A DNA stretch of 64,000 nucleotides from the NCBI GenBank assembly GCA_016188575.1, contig JACPHN010000023.1, positions 62,001 through 126,000 of the forward strand. The letters are read 5' to 3'. The DNA comes from Candidatus Schekmanbacteria bacterium (GTDB taxonomy: Bacteria; CSSED10-310; JACPHN01). Position 1 is the stretch's first letter; every line of letters starts with the position of its first letter. The notes below the pieces were generated by a model. It made no database searches. It worked only from the letters and a program-made list of their open reading frames with translations, and had not been told where the DNA came from. The translations under genes were made by a program, and so were the position numbers. This document shows positions 27,290 through 36,681 of the stretch, piece by piece.

Positions 27290-28582
27290 TTACCCTCGAT
27301 GCGGTGGCACTACCGCCACGTCCTTGAACATCTCGCGGAGCAACTCCTCGGGTTGCAAGATACCTATATCACCGAACTCGCTGACCCTGCGATTGTGCAT
27401 GACGTAGCGCGCTCGGGAGACGACGTACTCGAAGTTTTGCCGGAAATCCGCCTTGTCGTGGTCGGCGAACATGGTTTCGAGCGTCTTGAGCTGAGAATCG
27501 AGGTCGGCTTTCAGCTCCGTCTTCGGCTTTTTGAAGTCACGGGTCTGGCGTTTGGCCGCAGACGGCGGCGTCGGCAGCCCGAGGAACTGTCGTCGAAGCT
27601 CGGCAAGCCGCAGTTGAATTGGGTCGAGCCGGCGCTGGGGAGTAGACGGTGGAGCGGCCAGCAGCGCTGGGCGGCCCGAGCAGTTGGCGGCATGGATCTT
27701 GTCGTCCTTCACGATCCAGCCGAGGTTCGTTACCCGCACGCGTGCGGAGAGATTTTTCGCGGTGTTCGTCACGAAAGGTTCGATGACGCGCTGGTGGGAC
27801 TCTTGAACGTCATTGAACTGATTGAGGACGATCCAGATGCAGAAGTACTGTATGGTGTTTGCCAGTCTTTCGACGGTCGGATGGTCGCCGAGCGCTTCGT
27901 GAAGAGATACCACGAAGTCGTCGAGAGTGGAAATGGAGTCGTCGTACACGTCCTCGACGCGATCGATCATATCGTTGAGCAGCATGGCGTACCGCCGTTT
28001 GCTCAGCTTGTTGTCGCCAATGGTCTCGTAAAATGGCGAATCCGGAGCAAAAACGATACGGAGCTTGCGAAAGAGGATCGCACGGGCCATGTCACTGGCG
28101 GCGAGGGTTGCTGACGGCAGGTGCGGCGTAAGCACGAGGATCCCGGTGTTCGACATGGGAAGGAAGTCCAAAACATTCTCGTCGAAACCGGCTTTGAGGT
28201 CCAGGACGATGTAGGTAGCATTGAGGCGGTTAATCGCCTGGATGAGCTCGGCGCGCCGTTGGGGGCGCATGTTGGTGATCTCGTCGATGAGATGCCGCGG
28301 TCCCGCGACAAATCCGAACGAGCGATAGTCGCCGTTCCGATCGAGCTTGTCGGGCAAGCTCGTGATACACTCAGCGAGCGTAAAACCCTTGCGAAAGAAG
28401 TGATACAAGTCGCGCTCGACAGGAACACCGATCGTATTCCGCACGGACGACGTACCAGTATCCAGGTCAATCAGAACGGTTCGCGCGTGCCGACTGAGCG
28501 CAATAGCGAAGTTCACGGCAAAGGTAGTCTTGCCGACGCCTCCCTTTCCCGATGAAATGGGAATGATTCTCCGCAGCCCCAA
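27290..28582 (-). CDS. MinD/ParA-like deviant Walker ATPase
   Basis: About 430 residues from the preferred start. The N-terminus has the deviant Walker A SSGKGGVGKTTFAVNFAIAL with the signature lysine, then LIDLDTGTSS and YIVLDLKAGFDENVLDF, as in MinD/FlhG/ParA dimeric ATPases. A C-terminal extension (about 300-430, basic and Pro-rich, then helical) is not in classic MinD, and no MinD membrane-targeting helix is obvious. The frame extends to 28678, but the extra 32 residues look random. A TTG at 28582 (with GAGGCGGG upstream) fits best; the start is uncertain. It leads an operon of TPR proteins; no minC, minE or flagellar gene is nearby. Confidence 0.82.
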   Translation of the reverse strand: MGLRRIIPISSGKGGVGKTTFAVNFAIALSRHARTVLIDLDTGTSSVRNTIGVPVERDLYHFFRKGFTLAECITSLPDKLDRNGDYRSFGFVAGPRHLIDEITNMRPQRRAELIQAINRLNATYIVLDLKAGFDENVLDFLPMSNTGILVLTPHLPSATLAASDMARAILFRKLRIVFAPDSPFYETIGDNKLSKRRYAMLLNDMIDRVEDVYDDSISTLDDFVVSLHEALGDHPTVERLANTIQYFCIWIVLNQFNDVQESHQRVIEPFVTNTAKNLSARVRVTNLGWIVKDDKIHAANCSGRPALLAAPPSTPQRRLDPIQLRLAELRRQFLGLPTPPSAAKRQTRDFKKPKTELKADLDSQLKTLETMFADHDKADFRQNFEYVVSRARYVMHNRRVSEFGDIGILQPEELLREMFKDVAVVPPHRG

Positions 28583-28701
28583 GCCGCAAACCCGCCTCGA
28601 CGATCGTTGTCCTGGATCCTGTCCCGAAATGCGATTGCGTAGCCTACGCCTGCTGAACACGACTGTCAATGGCACCACCCATCGCGGGCGGAACCAGGAA
28701 A

Positions 28702-29910
28702 ATGACTGACCGAACAGGGGCTCATGGCGCGATCTCGCGTCACGACATGCGGATCGCGTTGTTCACGACGGACTCTGCCTGGACGCTGCGCTCTCTGGTG
28801 GAAGCCGGCTTTCGCGTTTGCCTGCTGATCCGACCCATCGCGTATGGGGCGGGCGGGGCTAGTGATCGAAAGCGACGGCGACCGGGTTGGCTTCTCCGGT
28901 GCGCGGGGAGAGTCCGGCTGTGGACGCACAGTTATGACAATCTTGACGGCGCTGCCTTTCGCTATCGGATCCCGATCGTCTGGTGTAGCCGCGCCGACAA
29001 CTGGCGGTTGTTTCGACGGCTCCGCAAGGTGCGGCCACACTTGCTCGTGGCGGCCGGCTTTCCGTTGATCTTGCCGAGCTCCGTGCTGGACCTTGCGAGC
29101 TTTGGCGGAGTCAACGTGCATGCGTCGTTGCTCCCGCAGCTCCGCGGTCCTCAGCCAACGGCGTGGACAATCTACATGGGGATGACGGAAACAGGCGTGA
29201 CCGTGCACCGCATGGCGGCCACACCCGACACCGGCGCGATTCTGGCGCAGCGCCCGGTGCCGCGTTTCGCGTATGATGACGTTGCGAGTCTGTCGATGCG
29301 CCAGTTCCAGGCAGGTGCAGAGCTGCTTGTGGAGGTGATCGACCAGATCCGGCGAGGAACAGCGCAGGCGCAGGAGCAAGATCCCAACGCCGGGTCGCAC
29401 CGCCCGCGGATGGGCGAAGCGGAAGGACATATCGACTGGCAGCGAAGCGAGGCGGCGATCCTGGCTCACGCCCGGCTCGCCGGGTGGCTGCCACTGCACA
29501 CGCGGTCAGCCGGCGTATCCTTGCGGCTCGAGCGCGTGCGAGCCCGGGGCGACCGCCTCCTGCTGCGCGACGGCCGCAAGGCCACGTTGGTGACGATGCC
29601 AGGGAGTCCGTTGCCGCCTGGCGGGGAAGTGGGCTCACGGCCCGCCGCAGGCACCATCCTGGCCTGGTACCGGGACCACGCGCTGGTGAGCACCGCGGAT
29701 GGGGCGGTGTGGGTCGGCGGACTTCGCCCGCGCCATGGTTGGCTCAGAAGGCTGTGGTGGCGGCTGCGCGGAAGCTCGACGTTGCTCCCGCCGGGAAGCC
29801 GTCTCGAGAGCTCCACGCCGTCGCAGGCTGCTCCAGGGACCTCAGTCCCGCGTGAGGACCATGCTGAATCCGAGGCCACCGGCGGCGCAGATGGTCACGA
29901 GCCCCGTTGA
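28702..29910 (+). CDS. Fmt-like formyltransferase (hydroxymethyl-/formyl-THF-dependent)
   Basis: 402 residues. The central domain has the formyltransferase pattern NVHASLLPQLRGPQPTAWTI, with the conserved Asn-x-His and downstream DTGAILAQ. These place it with methionyl-tRNA formyltransferase and related enzymes such as ArnA- or PurN-like transferases. The N-terminus is Rossmann-like (RIALFTTDSAWTLRSLVEAG). The C-terminal ~60 residues are low complexity. Its tail overlaps the convergent thiolase by 69 nt. No def gene is adjacent, so a role on initiator tRNA is uncertain; sugar or antibiotic formylation is possible. The start could be at 28702 or 28747. Confidence 0.72.
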   Translation: MTDRTGAHGAISRHDMRIALFTTDSAWTLRSLVEAGFRVCLLIRPIAYGAGGASDRKRRRPGWLLRCAGRVRLWTHSYDNLDGAAFRYRIPIVWCSRADNWRLFRRLRKVRPHLLVAAGFPLILPSSVLDLASFGGVNVHASLLPQLRGPQPTAWTIYMGMTETGVTVHRMAATPDTGAILAQRPVPRFAYDDVASLSMRQFQAGAELLVEVIDQIRRGTAQAQEQDPNAGSHRPRMGEAEGHIDWQRSEAAILAHARLAGWLPLHTRSAGVSLRLERVRARGDRLLLRDGRKATLVTMPGSPLPPGGEVGSRPAAGTILAWYRDHALVSTADGAVWVGGLRPRHGWLRRLWWRLRGSSTLLPPGSRLESSTPSQAAPGTSVPREDHAESEATGGADGHEPR

Positions 29911-31140
29911 CAGGTCGCGGCGCTTGAGCTCCTTGAGCAGAGTCATGACCAACCGCGCTCCGGTAGCGCCGAAGGGGTGACCGATCGCGATCGAGCCGCC
30001 GTTGACATTGAGCTTGTCCAGCTCGGGGGCGCCCATGGCTTGCGTTCGTCCGAGCTTCTCCTTGGCGAACTTGTCGGAAGCCATCTTTTGCAGGTTGGAG
30101 AGGACCTGAGCCGCGAAGGCCTCGTGCATTTCCACCAGGTCGATGTCGGCGAGCGTCATGCCCGCACGTTCCAGGGCCAGCGGCGCCGAATACGCGGGGC
30201 CAAGGAGCAACTGCTCCTTTTGGATATCCAGCGCTGCCACCGCCCAGGAGCGAATGAAGCCGAGCGGTTCCAGACCGAGCTCGCGGGCCCGCGTGGCGCT
30301 GGCAAGGAGCACGGCCGAAGCACCGTCGGTAAGGGGCGACGCGTTGCCGGCGGTAATCGTTCCGTGCTTCTTGTCGAAGACGGGGCGGAGCTTGGCGAGC
30401 TTCTCCAGAGAGGAATCCGAACGAACGTCGGTGTCGGTCTCGACGATCGTCTCGTAGGCCGGCGGAATGGGCACGGCAACGAGCTCCGCCGCCAATCTGC
30501 CGCTGGCGACGGCGGCGGCGGCGCGCTGATGGCTCAGCAGCGCGAGCTCGTCCTGGGCTTCGCGGGTAATGCCGTTTTCCTTGGCCATGATCTCGGCGCT
30601 GTCGCCCATCGTCAGGCCGGTGGTCGGCTCGGTGAGGCCGGGAGCAGCGGGAAGCAGGGCGGAGGGGTTGGCGACGAGCTTCTTCACCAGGGCCAGGTAG
30701 TCAGCGGGTCCCTTGGCCTTGCTGGCTTCCTGGAGCAGGTGTGTCAGCTCTCTAGTTGCCACGGCGCGCATGGCGCTGATCGACTCGCCGCCGCCGGCGA
30801 TCGCCAGCCGGGCGTGGCCAAGCGTGATGTCACAGGCGGCCGAAGCGATTGCCTGGCCAGACGAGGCGCAGTACATCTGGACCGTGTATGCGGGGGTGGC
30901 ATTGGGTATGCCGGAGCGAAGCACAACCTCGCGGCCGAGATTTGGTCCTTCTACGGGAGCTCCGACGATGCCGAAAACGGCTTCGTCCACGTCCGACGGC
31001 GCCACACCAGCTCGGCTGAGGAGCTCCGTTGTCGCGATTCGCGCGAGATCGGCCGCCGACATGTCCTTGTATACGGTCCACGCCCGCGCAAAAGGCGTCC
31101 GCACTCCGTCGATAACCGCAACCCGGCCGTTTCCGCTCAT
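29842..31140 (-). CDS. Acetyl-CoA acyltransferase (thiolase)
   Basis: 432 residues of the thiolase family (FadI/AtoB type). Landmarks are the active-site Cys in VQMYCASSGQAIASAA, HEAFAAQVLSN, NGGSIAIGHPFGATGARLV and CAAGGLGFSMVL. It would cleave 3-ketoacyl-CoA in beta-oxidation or condense acetyl-CoA. The ATG at 31140 is preceded by AAGGAGACC. It is a lone gene; no fadB/fadJ hydratase partner follows in this window. It overlaps the converging formyltransferase-like gene by 69 nt. Confidence 0.92.
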   Translation of the reverse strand: MSGNGRVAVIDGVRTPFARAWTVYKDMSAADLARIATTELLSRAGVAPSDVDEAVFGIVGAPVEGPNLGREVVLRSGIPNATPAYTVQMYCASSGQAIASAACDITLGHARLAIAGGGESISAMRAVATRELTHLLQEASKAKGPADYLALVKKLVANPSALLPAAPGLTEPTTGLTMGDSAEIMAKENGITREAQDELALLSHQRAAAAVASGRLAAELVAVPIPPAYETIVETDTDVRSDSSLEKLAKLRPVFDKKHGTITAGNASPLTDGASAVLLASATRARELGLEPLGFIRSWAVAALDIQKEQLLLGPAYSAPLALERAGMTLADIDLVEMHEAFAAQVLSNLQKMASDKFAKEKLGRTQAMGAPELDKLNVNGGSIAIGHPFGATGARLVMTLLKELKRRDLSTGLVTICAAGGLGFSMVLTRD

Positions 31141-31443
31141 CCGCTGGTCTCCTTCGTGAACCGGTCTCTGCGACCTGGGCGGTCGCAATGCAGTGCGTCA
31201 ATTTGTAGCGCCGCCGCGCTGGAAACGCAACCGCGATGGCATGGCCTGAACCCACCGCCTGGCTGAGTGCAATCTGCGTGGCAAGCGCATCACGAAGACC
31301 CCCCACCTTACCGCCCCCCGCCAGCGGGGGGACGGACGGAGGGAGGGCGGATTCGGGGCATCGCTGGACCGCTTGCGTCCTCAGCGGCGCGGCGGCACAA
31401 TGATCCGGGCATTGCTTGTCCTTGCCGACAGTGGGAGTAGAGA
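31141..31443. other. Divergent intergenic region with GC hairpin
   Basis: The thiolase and the PhnD-like gene point away from each other. Around 31312-31332 is a G/C palindrome (CCCCCCGCC-AG-CGGGGGG type). I see no gene, tRNA or clear sigma-70 boxes; both promoters must lie here. Confidence 0.4.
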
Positions 31444-32481
31444 GTGGACGCCAACATGCCGGACTCCGAGCGTCGCGAGGGCGAGCCCGGTTCGCCGGGG
31501 CACCGCCTGCCCGCAACCGCCCCGCGCCTGGTCGTGCGGCCGCGGGCTAACCGCCCGCGCGTCATGCTCGTACTGTTCGTAGCCGCAGCCGGCGCCACTG
31601 CCTGGCTGTGGTGGGCTTTGATCGGGCGCGTTCCGGTCGTCGATCTGTCGTCCGCGGCGGTCCGCTATCTGGGATCGCACCCGCCCCCGCCGCCGCTCTA
31701 CATTTCGCCGGTTTTGGCGCGGGATCGGAGCAGCCACGTGTATGCAGGCTTTGCGGATTACCTGTCCCGCTGCCTGCAGCGGCCGGTGCGCGTGCTTCAG
31801 CGCCGCACCTACCGCGAGGTTTACGAGCTGCTACGCCGTAGCCGCCTCGATCTGGCGGCGCTCAGCACGGGCGCCTTTCTGCGTTCGCAGTCGGAGCGTG
31901 TCCTCATCGAGGCAGTTGCAGTGCCGATCTTTCGCCACGGCGAGAAAACACAGGCGCTGGTCATCGTCGGCGCTCAGTCTCCGTACCAGACGATCAATGA
32001 CTTGCAGGGACACTCGTTCGCCTTTACGGATCCGCTGTCGCTCATCGGACACTATTATCCGGTGTCGCTACTTTCAGGCGACGGAGCTGATCCCCACACT
32101 TTTTTTGCGTCGACGCTCTTTACCTACAGTCACGTGGGCAGCGTGCGCGCCGTGCTCGATGGGGTAGTCGACGCGGCCGCGGTCGATAGCCGGGCGTTCG
32201 CGGAGGAGACGAGCCGCGACCCCGAGCTCGGCGCTCGGATTCGCGTCATTCACCAGTCCCCTCCGCTCGGTAATCAGCCCTTCGTGGTGCCGCGGGCACA
32301 GGACCCGGTGCTACGCGAAGCGATCCGCGCGGCGATGCTACGCATGAGCACGGACGAAAGGGGCGCGCGCGTGCTTGCCGATCTCGGCGTGGAGCGCTTC
32401 GCCAACCCAGTTCCGGAAATGTACGTCGAGGCCGCCGAGGTCGTCGCACGCGCCCGCCGTCATCTGCAGGTGAGGCCGTGA
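31444..32481 (+). CDS. PhnD-like periplasmic substrate-binding protein
   Basis: 345 residues of the phosphate/phosphonate/transferrin-type binding-protein family. An uncleaved-looking N-terminal helix (about 38-60) anchors it. The binding domain has RRSRLDLAALSTGAFLRSQS, TINDLQGHSFAFTDPLSLIG and VVDAAAVDSRAFAEETSRD, characteristic of PhnD-like domains. No ABC permease or ATPase is nearby. Instead it overlaps a histidine kinase by 4 nt, so it is best read as the ligand-sensing member of a three-component signalling system. Ligand unknown. GTG at 31444; an ATG at 31456 is an alternative. Confidence 0.82.
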   Translation: MDANMPDSERREGEPGSPGHRLPATAPRLVVRPRANRPRVMLVLFVAAAGATAWLWWALIGRVPVVDLSSAAVRYLGSHPPPPPLYISPVLARDRSSHVYAGFADYLSRCLQRPVRVLQRRTYREVYELLRRSRLDLAALSTGAFLRSQSERVLIEAVAVPIFRHGEKTQALVIVGAQSPYQTINDLQGHSFAFTDPLSLIGHYYPVSLLSGDGADPHTFFASTLFTYSHVGSVRAVLDGVVDAAAVDSRAFAEETSRDPELGARIRVIHQSPPLGNQPFVVPRAQDPVLREAIRAAMLRMSTDERGARVLADLGVERFANPVPEMYVEAAEVVARARRHLQVRP

Positions 32482-33923
32482 GGCGAAGCTTACCGCGTCT
32501 GCGCACGAGCATCGCCGGCCAGTTCGTCGGCCTCTTGTTGCTCTGGAGCTTGCTTATCGTCGCCTGGCTCGGGTACCAGCTTTTCGCGACAACTCGTGCC
32601 TTTTTCGCGGAGCGCGGCGCCCAGACGGTCCGCGCGCTTGCCGCCGAGTGCGCGTTTCTCGTGTATCACGAGGATCTTGAAGCGCTGGCGGAAGTCTTCG
32701 CGCGGTACCGCCTGGCATTTCCGGATATTCGCTACGTGGCCGTGATGGAGACCAGCGGCCAGGTGTTGGCGAGCACCGTGCCCGGGGGGCTGCCCCGCGA
32801 CTTGCTGGCCTTGGCGCACCGTCAGCCGAAAGTGGATGGCCTTTCCGTCGAGCTGATCCGCTCGGCCACGGACGGGGATCTGATCTACGATTATCAGTTC
32901 TCGCGTCCGACCTTTTGGGTGCGGCTGGGGCTCAGCGCCAGTCCGCTCAGCGAGCTCGCGTGGTCCGCGCTGGTGATCGGCGCTGCTGGCAGTCTGCTGG
33001 TCTTTGTTGGGATTGTGATCGTGGCTACCCGTGTGAGTCGGCCGATCGAGGATCTGAGCCGGGGGATGGCGCGACTCGCGTCGCTGCAGGAAGGGGGTCA
33101 AGGGGCGCTATCCGAGAGCTCGACCTGGGAAACGGCGACGCTTGCCGGCGGCATACATCAGCTCGTCGAACAGCTCGCGGAGCGCACCCGACAGCTCGAC
33201 AGGAGCAAGAAGCTGGCGTACCTTGGGGAGATTTCGACCGGCGTCGTCCACGAGCTCAGCAACCCGCTAGGGGTAGTGGCGATCAACAGCGGTTTTCTGG
33301 TAGCGCGCCGAGAGTCGGGCGAGCTGAGCGACGGGGCAGCCGAGGAAGTCGACCGGCTGGCGATCGCGGTCAAACACGTGACGCTGGTGGTTCGCAAGCT
33401 GCTCCAGTTCGCGCGTCACGCGACTCACCCGGCCGCGCCGCGGCTGCGCGCGGTGCGCCTCGACCGCCTCGTCGCCGAAACGCTTGAGCTGGCGCAGGAC
33501 CGTGTCCTTGCCCGCGGCTGCGCGGTGCGAGTCCAGCTTCCCGAGCAACTCGGCCCGATTCGGTGTGACGAGCATGGCCTCCAGCAAGTACTCTTGAACC
33601 TGCTAGCCAACGCTCTGGACGCCGTGTCGGGCGGGTGCGAGATTCGCCTGGAAGCTGCGGTGGAGAATGGCGATTGGCTCGTGCTACACGTGACGGACGT
33701 CGGGGCAGGGATGACGGAGGAGGTGTTGCGGAAATGTCGTGAACCGTTCTTCACCACGAAGGGACCAGAAGGCGGAACGGGTCTGGGCCTGGCCATTTCG
33801 GATTCGATCGTGCGCGCCCATGGAGGTCAGCTCGAGCTGACCAGCGCGCCGGGCAGGGGCACGCGAGCCACGGTGCGCATTCCGATCGCCGGACCGGGAG
33901 GAGAGCATGGCGAGCTCACCTAG
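32478..33923 (+). CDS. Sensor histidine kinase
   Basis: 481 residues with an N-terminal membrane helix (about 15-38), an extracytoplasmic sensor region (about 40-150), a second helix (about 165-185), HAMP-like linker, and the kinase core. The phosphoacceptor His is near residue 258 in [15 protein letters not shown] ([10 protein letters not shown]), G1 (VTDVGAGM) and G2 ([14 protein letters not shown]) boxes are intact. It starts within the PhnD-like gene (4-nt overlap) and its end overlaps the response regulator by 17 nt, so the three genes form one coupled unit. Confidence 0.93.
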   Translation: MRRSLPRLRTSIAGQFVGLLLLWSLLIVAWLGYQLFATTRAFFAERGAQTVRALAAECAFLVYHEDLEALAEVFARYRLAFPDIRYVAVMETSGQVLASTVPGGLPRDLLALAHRQPKVDGLSVELIRSATDGDLIYDYQFSRPTFWVRLGLSASPLSELAWSALVIGAAGSLLVFVGIVIVATRVSRPIEDLSRGMARLASLQEGGQGALSESSTWETATLAGGIHQLVEQLAERTRQLDRSKKLAYLGEISTGVVHELSNPLGVVAINSGFLVARRESGELSDGAAEEVDRLAIAVKHVTLVVRKLLQFARHATHPAAPRLRAVRLDRLVAETLELAQDRVLARGCAVRVQLPEQLGPIRCDEHGLQQVLLNLLANALDAVSGGCEIRLEAAVENGDWLVLHVTDVGAGMTEEVLRKCREPFFTTKGPEGGTGLGLAISDSIVRAHGGQLELTSAPGRGTRATVRIPIAGPGGEHGELT

Positions 33924-35112
33924 CGCGTGCGGACGCATTCTCATCGTTGAGGACGACCAGGCGATGCGGGCAAGCTGCCGGCAGGCGCTGCAGCAGGCGG
34001 GGTATGAGGTCCTGGAGGCGGCGGCGCCGACCACGGCGTATGCGCTGTTGTGCCGCGAGGAAATCGATCTGGTGGTCACGGACCTGCGCATGCCCGAAGG
34101 GGGCGGCCAGCGGGTGCTCGCCGACACGCGCGAGGTGTCGCCGGACACTCCGGTGATTCTCATTACCGCGTTTCCGAGTGTCGAGTCCGCGGTGGAGGCG
34201 TTCAAGTCCGGGGTGCTCGACTATCTACCGAAGCCGTTCACCGGCGAGGAGCTGATCGAAGCCGTGCAGGCAGCGCTGAGCGTGGGTCGGGCGCGTGATC
34301 GGGCGGCGCTGCTGCGACGCATGGGGCCGGCGGGGGCACAGGCCGCGGGGGCGATTGGCAGCTCCCCGGCGTTTCTGGCGATGCTCGCCGAGGCCCGCCG
34401 GGTAGCGGCACTGGACGGTTCCGTGGTCGTCACCGGGGAAACGGGCTCGGGGAAGGAGCTCGTGGCGCGCGCCATCCACCAGTCCTCGACGCGAGCGAAT
34501 GGCCCGTTTGTCGCCGTAAACTGCGCTGCGATTGCCGAGAATCTGCTCGAATCGGAGCTCTTCGGCTACGAGCGCGGCGCGTTCACTGGTGCGGCGGCCG
34601 CCAAGCCGGGCCTGATCGAGCACGCTGACCTCGGTACGCTGTTTCTCGACGAGCTCGGGGATCTGGCGAGCTCGGCACAGGCCAAGCTGCTGCGCGCGCT
34701 CGAGGAACGGGCCGTACGGCGCGTCGGGGGCTTGGCCTTGATCCCGGTGGATTTCCGCATCGTGGCCGCGACGAACCGCGACCTGCGCGCGGAGGTCCGC
34801 GCCGGGCGCTTCCGCGAGGACATCTACTACCACAACGTGGTGCAGAAGGTCCTGGCGCGCGCCACCGGGCCGCTGATCACCGCCGATGACTTGCGCCGCG
34901 CCGGGCTCCAGCCGGAACCGGTGCGGGCGGTCTCCGCGGGCGTTAGTGCGCGCGACGAGGCGGTAACGTCCTTCGAGCGGCACTATGTGGAGGAGGCGCT
35001 CCGCCAGCACCATGGGAACATCACGCACGCAGCGCGCGCCCTCGGCATTCATCGCGCCACCTTGCACCGCCTCATCAAAAAGCTCGGCGTCGCCACTGAC
35101 AGCGCGTCCTGA
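33907..35112 (+). CDS. NtrC-type sigma-54 response regulator with internal AAA+ deletion
   Basis: 401 residues: receiver domain (1-120, phospho-Asp59 in VVTDLRMP, Lys109), AAA+ domain with Walker A GETGSGKE (177-184) and the sigma-54-contact GAFTGA (224-229), and a Fis-type helix-turn-helix (about 355-395, [19 protein letters not shown]). After [10 protein letters not shown] (residue 309) it jumps directly to [20 protein letters not shown]. The usual PPLRxRxxDI and WPGNVREL parts, about 60-70 residues holding the lid and sensor II, are absent. This is an in-frame deletion near nt 34831-34840. It probably cannot hydrolyse ATP normally unless the deletion is an assembly collapse. Confidence 0.9.
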   Translation: MASSPSACGRILIVEDDQAMRASCRQALQQAGYEVLEAAAPTTAYALLCREEIDLVVTDLRMPEGGGQRVLADTREVSPDTPVILITAFPSVESAVEAFKSGVLDYLPKPFTGEELIEAVQAALSVGRARDRAALLRRMGPAGAQAAGAIGSSPAFLAMLAEARRVAALDGSVVVTGETGSGKELVARAIHQSSTRANGPFVAVNCAAIAENLLESELFGYERGAFTGAAAAKPGLIEHADLGTLFLDELGDLASSAQAKLLRALEERAVRRVGGLALIPVDFRIVAATNRDLRAEVRAGRFREDIYYHNVVQKVLARATGPLITADDLRRAGLQPEPVRAVSAGVSARDEAVTSFERHYVEEALRQHHGNITHAARALGIHRATLHRLIKKLGVATDSAS

Positions 35113-35143
35113 CCCACCAGCGGTCACGTGCGGCGCGGCGCAC

Positions 35144-36070
35144 CTATCGCAGCGCCAATACCACCTTGCGCAGCTCCGTCCCGTTATCCTCGGGGCAAAG
35201 AAAGACGAGGCCATCCACCAGATCGCGGAGCTGCGCCACTTGTGCCAGCACCTCGGCGGCCGTGAGCGGCGCGAGCGCCTTGCGGCCACCCGGTGCGCGC
35301 AGATGTATGCGCTGGACCGTGCCGTCCGGCCGCTGACGCGTCTCCCACCGCGCCGGCGCCATGGAAAGCTGCGCATAGACGGGTACGTGCGCCGCCCCCT
35401 TTCTCACCATAGCGATCAACCGCGCGGCGGCACTGCGGAAGTCCGGTGCGGGATCAACCTGGAAGCGCTGCAGTTGCACGGTGAAAAGATCCACGAGCGG
35501 CGCAACGCGCTCCCCATCCTTTTCCAGCAGGACATTGTCGGGGCAAAAGGCCAGCCGTGTCTTGAGCTCGTCGGTCAGTTTCCGCGCGCGGCCAACGGCG
35601 GCGGGGAGGTCTGCGTAGTCCTCAGGCGGGGTCTTGCTGGCCCGCCATTGCTCAGGGTTGAACGACACGAAGTCGACCCTGGCCTCGCGCAGTTTTTCCC
35701 GCGCCTGCCGGATCTGCTCGATCGACATGAAGCTGACCAGCGTTTTGGCCTTGGGCAGCGGTCTCACGAGAGATAGCTTTCCTCCCCAGTAGAAAACGCC
35801 ATCGGCCTCGGTAAGCAAGTCATCGTAACGGTCCACTGTCGCCTGGCCGCCGCAGAGGCCGAGGATCAGGGGCAGGTGCTGGGGTTCGGCGCGCAGTGGA
35901 GGGCCACTGCCGAGCTGTGTGGCAAGGAGCATGAGAAACAGCGGAAGGTGAGCACAGGGGCGACCGCGTCTGCACAAGCGCGCGATGAATCGCGCGCTTA
36001 CTCTCTTCGCAACGACGTAGCGGCGCGACTTATCGCGCCGTGATGCATGAGCGTATGCCATGGTGCGCAT
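35144..36070 (-). CDS. Secreted hypothetical protein with palindrome-derived N-terminus
   Basis: About 308 residues; I do not recognise the family. A hydrophobic segment (LPLFLMLLATQL) followed by PPLRAEP looks like a signal-peptide core with Ala-x-Ala-type cleavage. The mature part is alpha/beta with YDDLLTEADGVFYWGGKL, a conserved-looking FNPEQWRASKTPPEDYADLP and a C-terminal VDGLVFLCPEDNG. The start ATG at 36070 has GGGGGA upstream, but this gives an unusually long basic n-region because two palindromic repeats lie in codons 10-32. A start at 35932 would give too short a signal. Converges on the NtrC-type regulator. Confidence 0.6.
   Translation of the reverse strand: MRTMAYAHASRRDKSRRYVVAKRVSARFIARLCRRGRPCAHLPLFLMLLATQLGSGPPLRAEPQHLPLILGLCGGQATVDRYDDLLTEADGVFYWGGKLSLVRPLPKAKTLVSFMSIEQIRQAREKLREARVDFVSFNPEQWRASKTPPEDYADLPAAVGRARKLTDELKTRLAFCPDNVLLEKDGERVAPLVDLFTVQLQRFQVDPAPDFRSAAARLIAMVRKGAAHVPVYAQLSMAPARWETRQRPDGTVQRIHLRAPGGRKALAPLTAAEVLAQVAQLRDLVDGLVFLCPEDNGTELRKVVLALR
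35976..35999. repeat. 11-bp palindrome AAGCGCGCGAT-GA-ATCGCGCGCTT
   Basis: A perfect inverted repeat, variant core of the dispersed palindrome also present at 36021-36040 and 52891-52912. Confidence 0.7.
36005..36040 (-). repeat. Dispersed palindromic element copy 1
   Basis: On the minus strand, an 8-bp arm palindrome (CGGCGCGA-TAAG-TCGCGCCG) is followed by CTACGTCGTTGC. The same core and flank recur on the plus strand at 52891-52926 as CTACGCCGTCGC, indicating a mobile or REP-like family. Confidence 0.65.
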
Positions 36071-36294
36071 CAAGCGTCCCCCGTCGAGGCAGGAAGGAGG
36101 GCGATTCGACAGGAACAGGATAGTACACCGGGACGCCGCGGATTTCGCGGGTCGGATGTCGCGCGTCGCGCTGGCGCGTCACTGTCGCGGCCCTGCGGCG
36201 GTGCGGCAGCGACCACACCAGGAGAGATGCCGTCGTGAAAAGCTCGCGGTGTTGGCATGCTCATTGCTACTCAGTGATCCGGAGAAGACGGATC

Positions 36295-36681
36295 ATGAAC
36301 ACATGTAACGCTTCAACCCTCCTGGTCTGCAGCCCCGAACCGGAGATCGCTGTCGCGCTCGAACGCAAGCTCGGCGAGCAGCGGATGCGGGTCGTGGCCG
36401 TAGCACCGGGAGTCGCCTTCGTGCGCAGCGTGATGGCCGAGCGGCCGCTGATGGCGGTGCTCGATCGCGTTGACGAGCGGCCGGTGGCGGCCCAGATGGA
36501 AGTCGAGCTTTTGAAAATCGCCAGGCCAGAAGTGCGCATTGTCGTGCTGAGCGCGCACTCAACGCCACACGACGCGGCACTGCTCAAGCAAGGGGTGCTG
36601 TATTTCGTCGCGCAGTCATGGCGACAGGTGCTGGCGCAGGTGGTCGACGCGGCAATACAGGCTGAAGCGACAAGAGCGTGA
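36295..36681 (+). CDS. CheY-like pseudo-receiver protein
   Basis: 128 residues resembling one receiver domain: a beta-strand start TLLVCSPEPEIAVALERKL, Asp in MAVLDRVDERP, and VVLSAHSTPHDAALLKQG. The acidic pocket residues after strand 1 are replaced, and the conserved Lys of strand 5 is missing (YFVAQSW). It therefore looks like a stand-alone pseudo-receiver that may not be phosphorylated. The ATG at 36295 has GGAG upstream. It lies between sensory genes; partner unknown. Confidence 0.68.
   Translation: MNTCNASTLLVCSPEPEIAVALERKLGEQRMRVVAVAPGVAFVRSVMAERPLMAVLDRVDERPVAAQMEVELLKIARPEVRIVVLSAHSTPHDAALLKQGVLYFVAQSWRQVLAQVVDAAIQAEATRA

Noticed and set aside
26663-28114. 483-codon plus-strand frame
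   Set aside because: Antisense to the TPR and MinD-like genes; no recognisable product.
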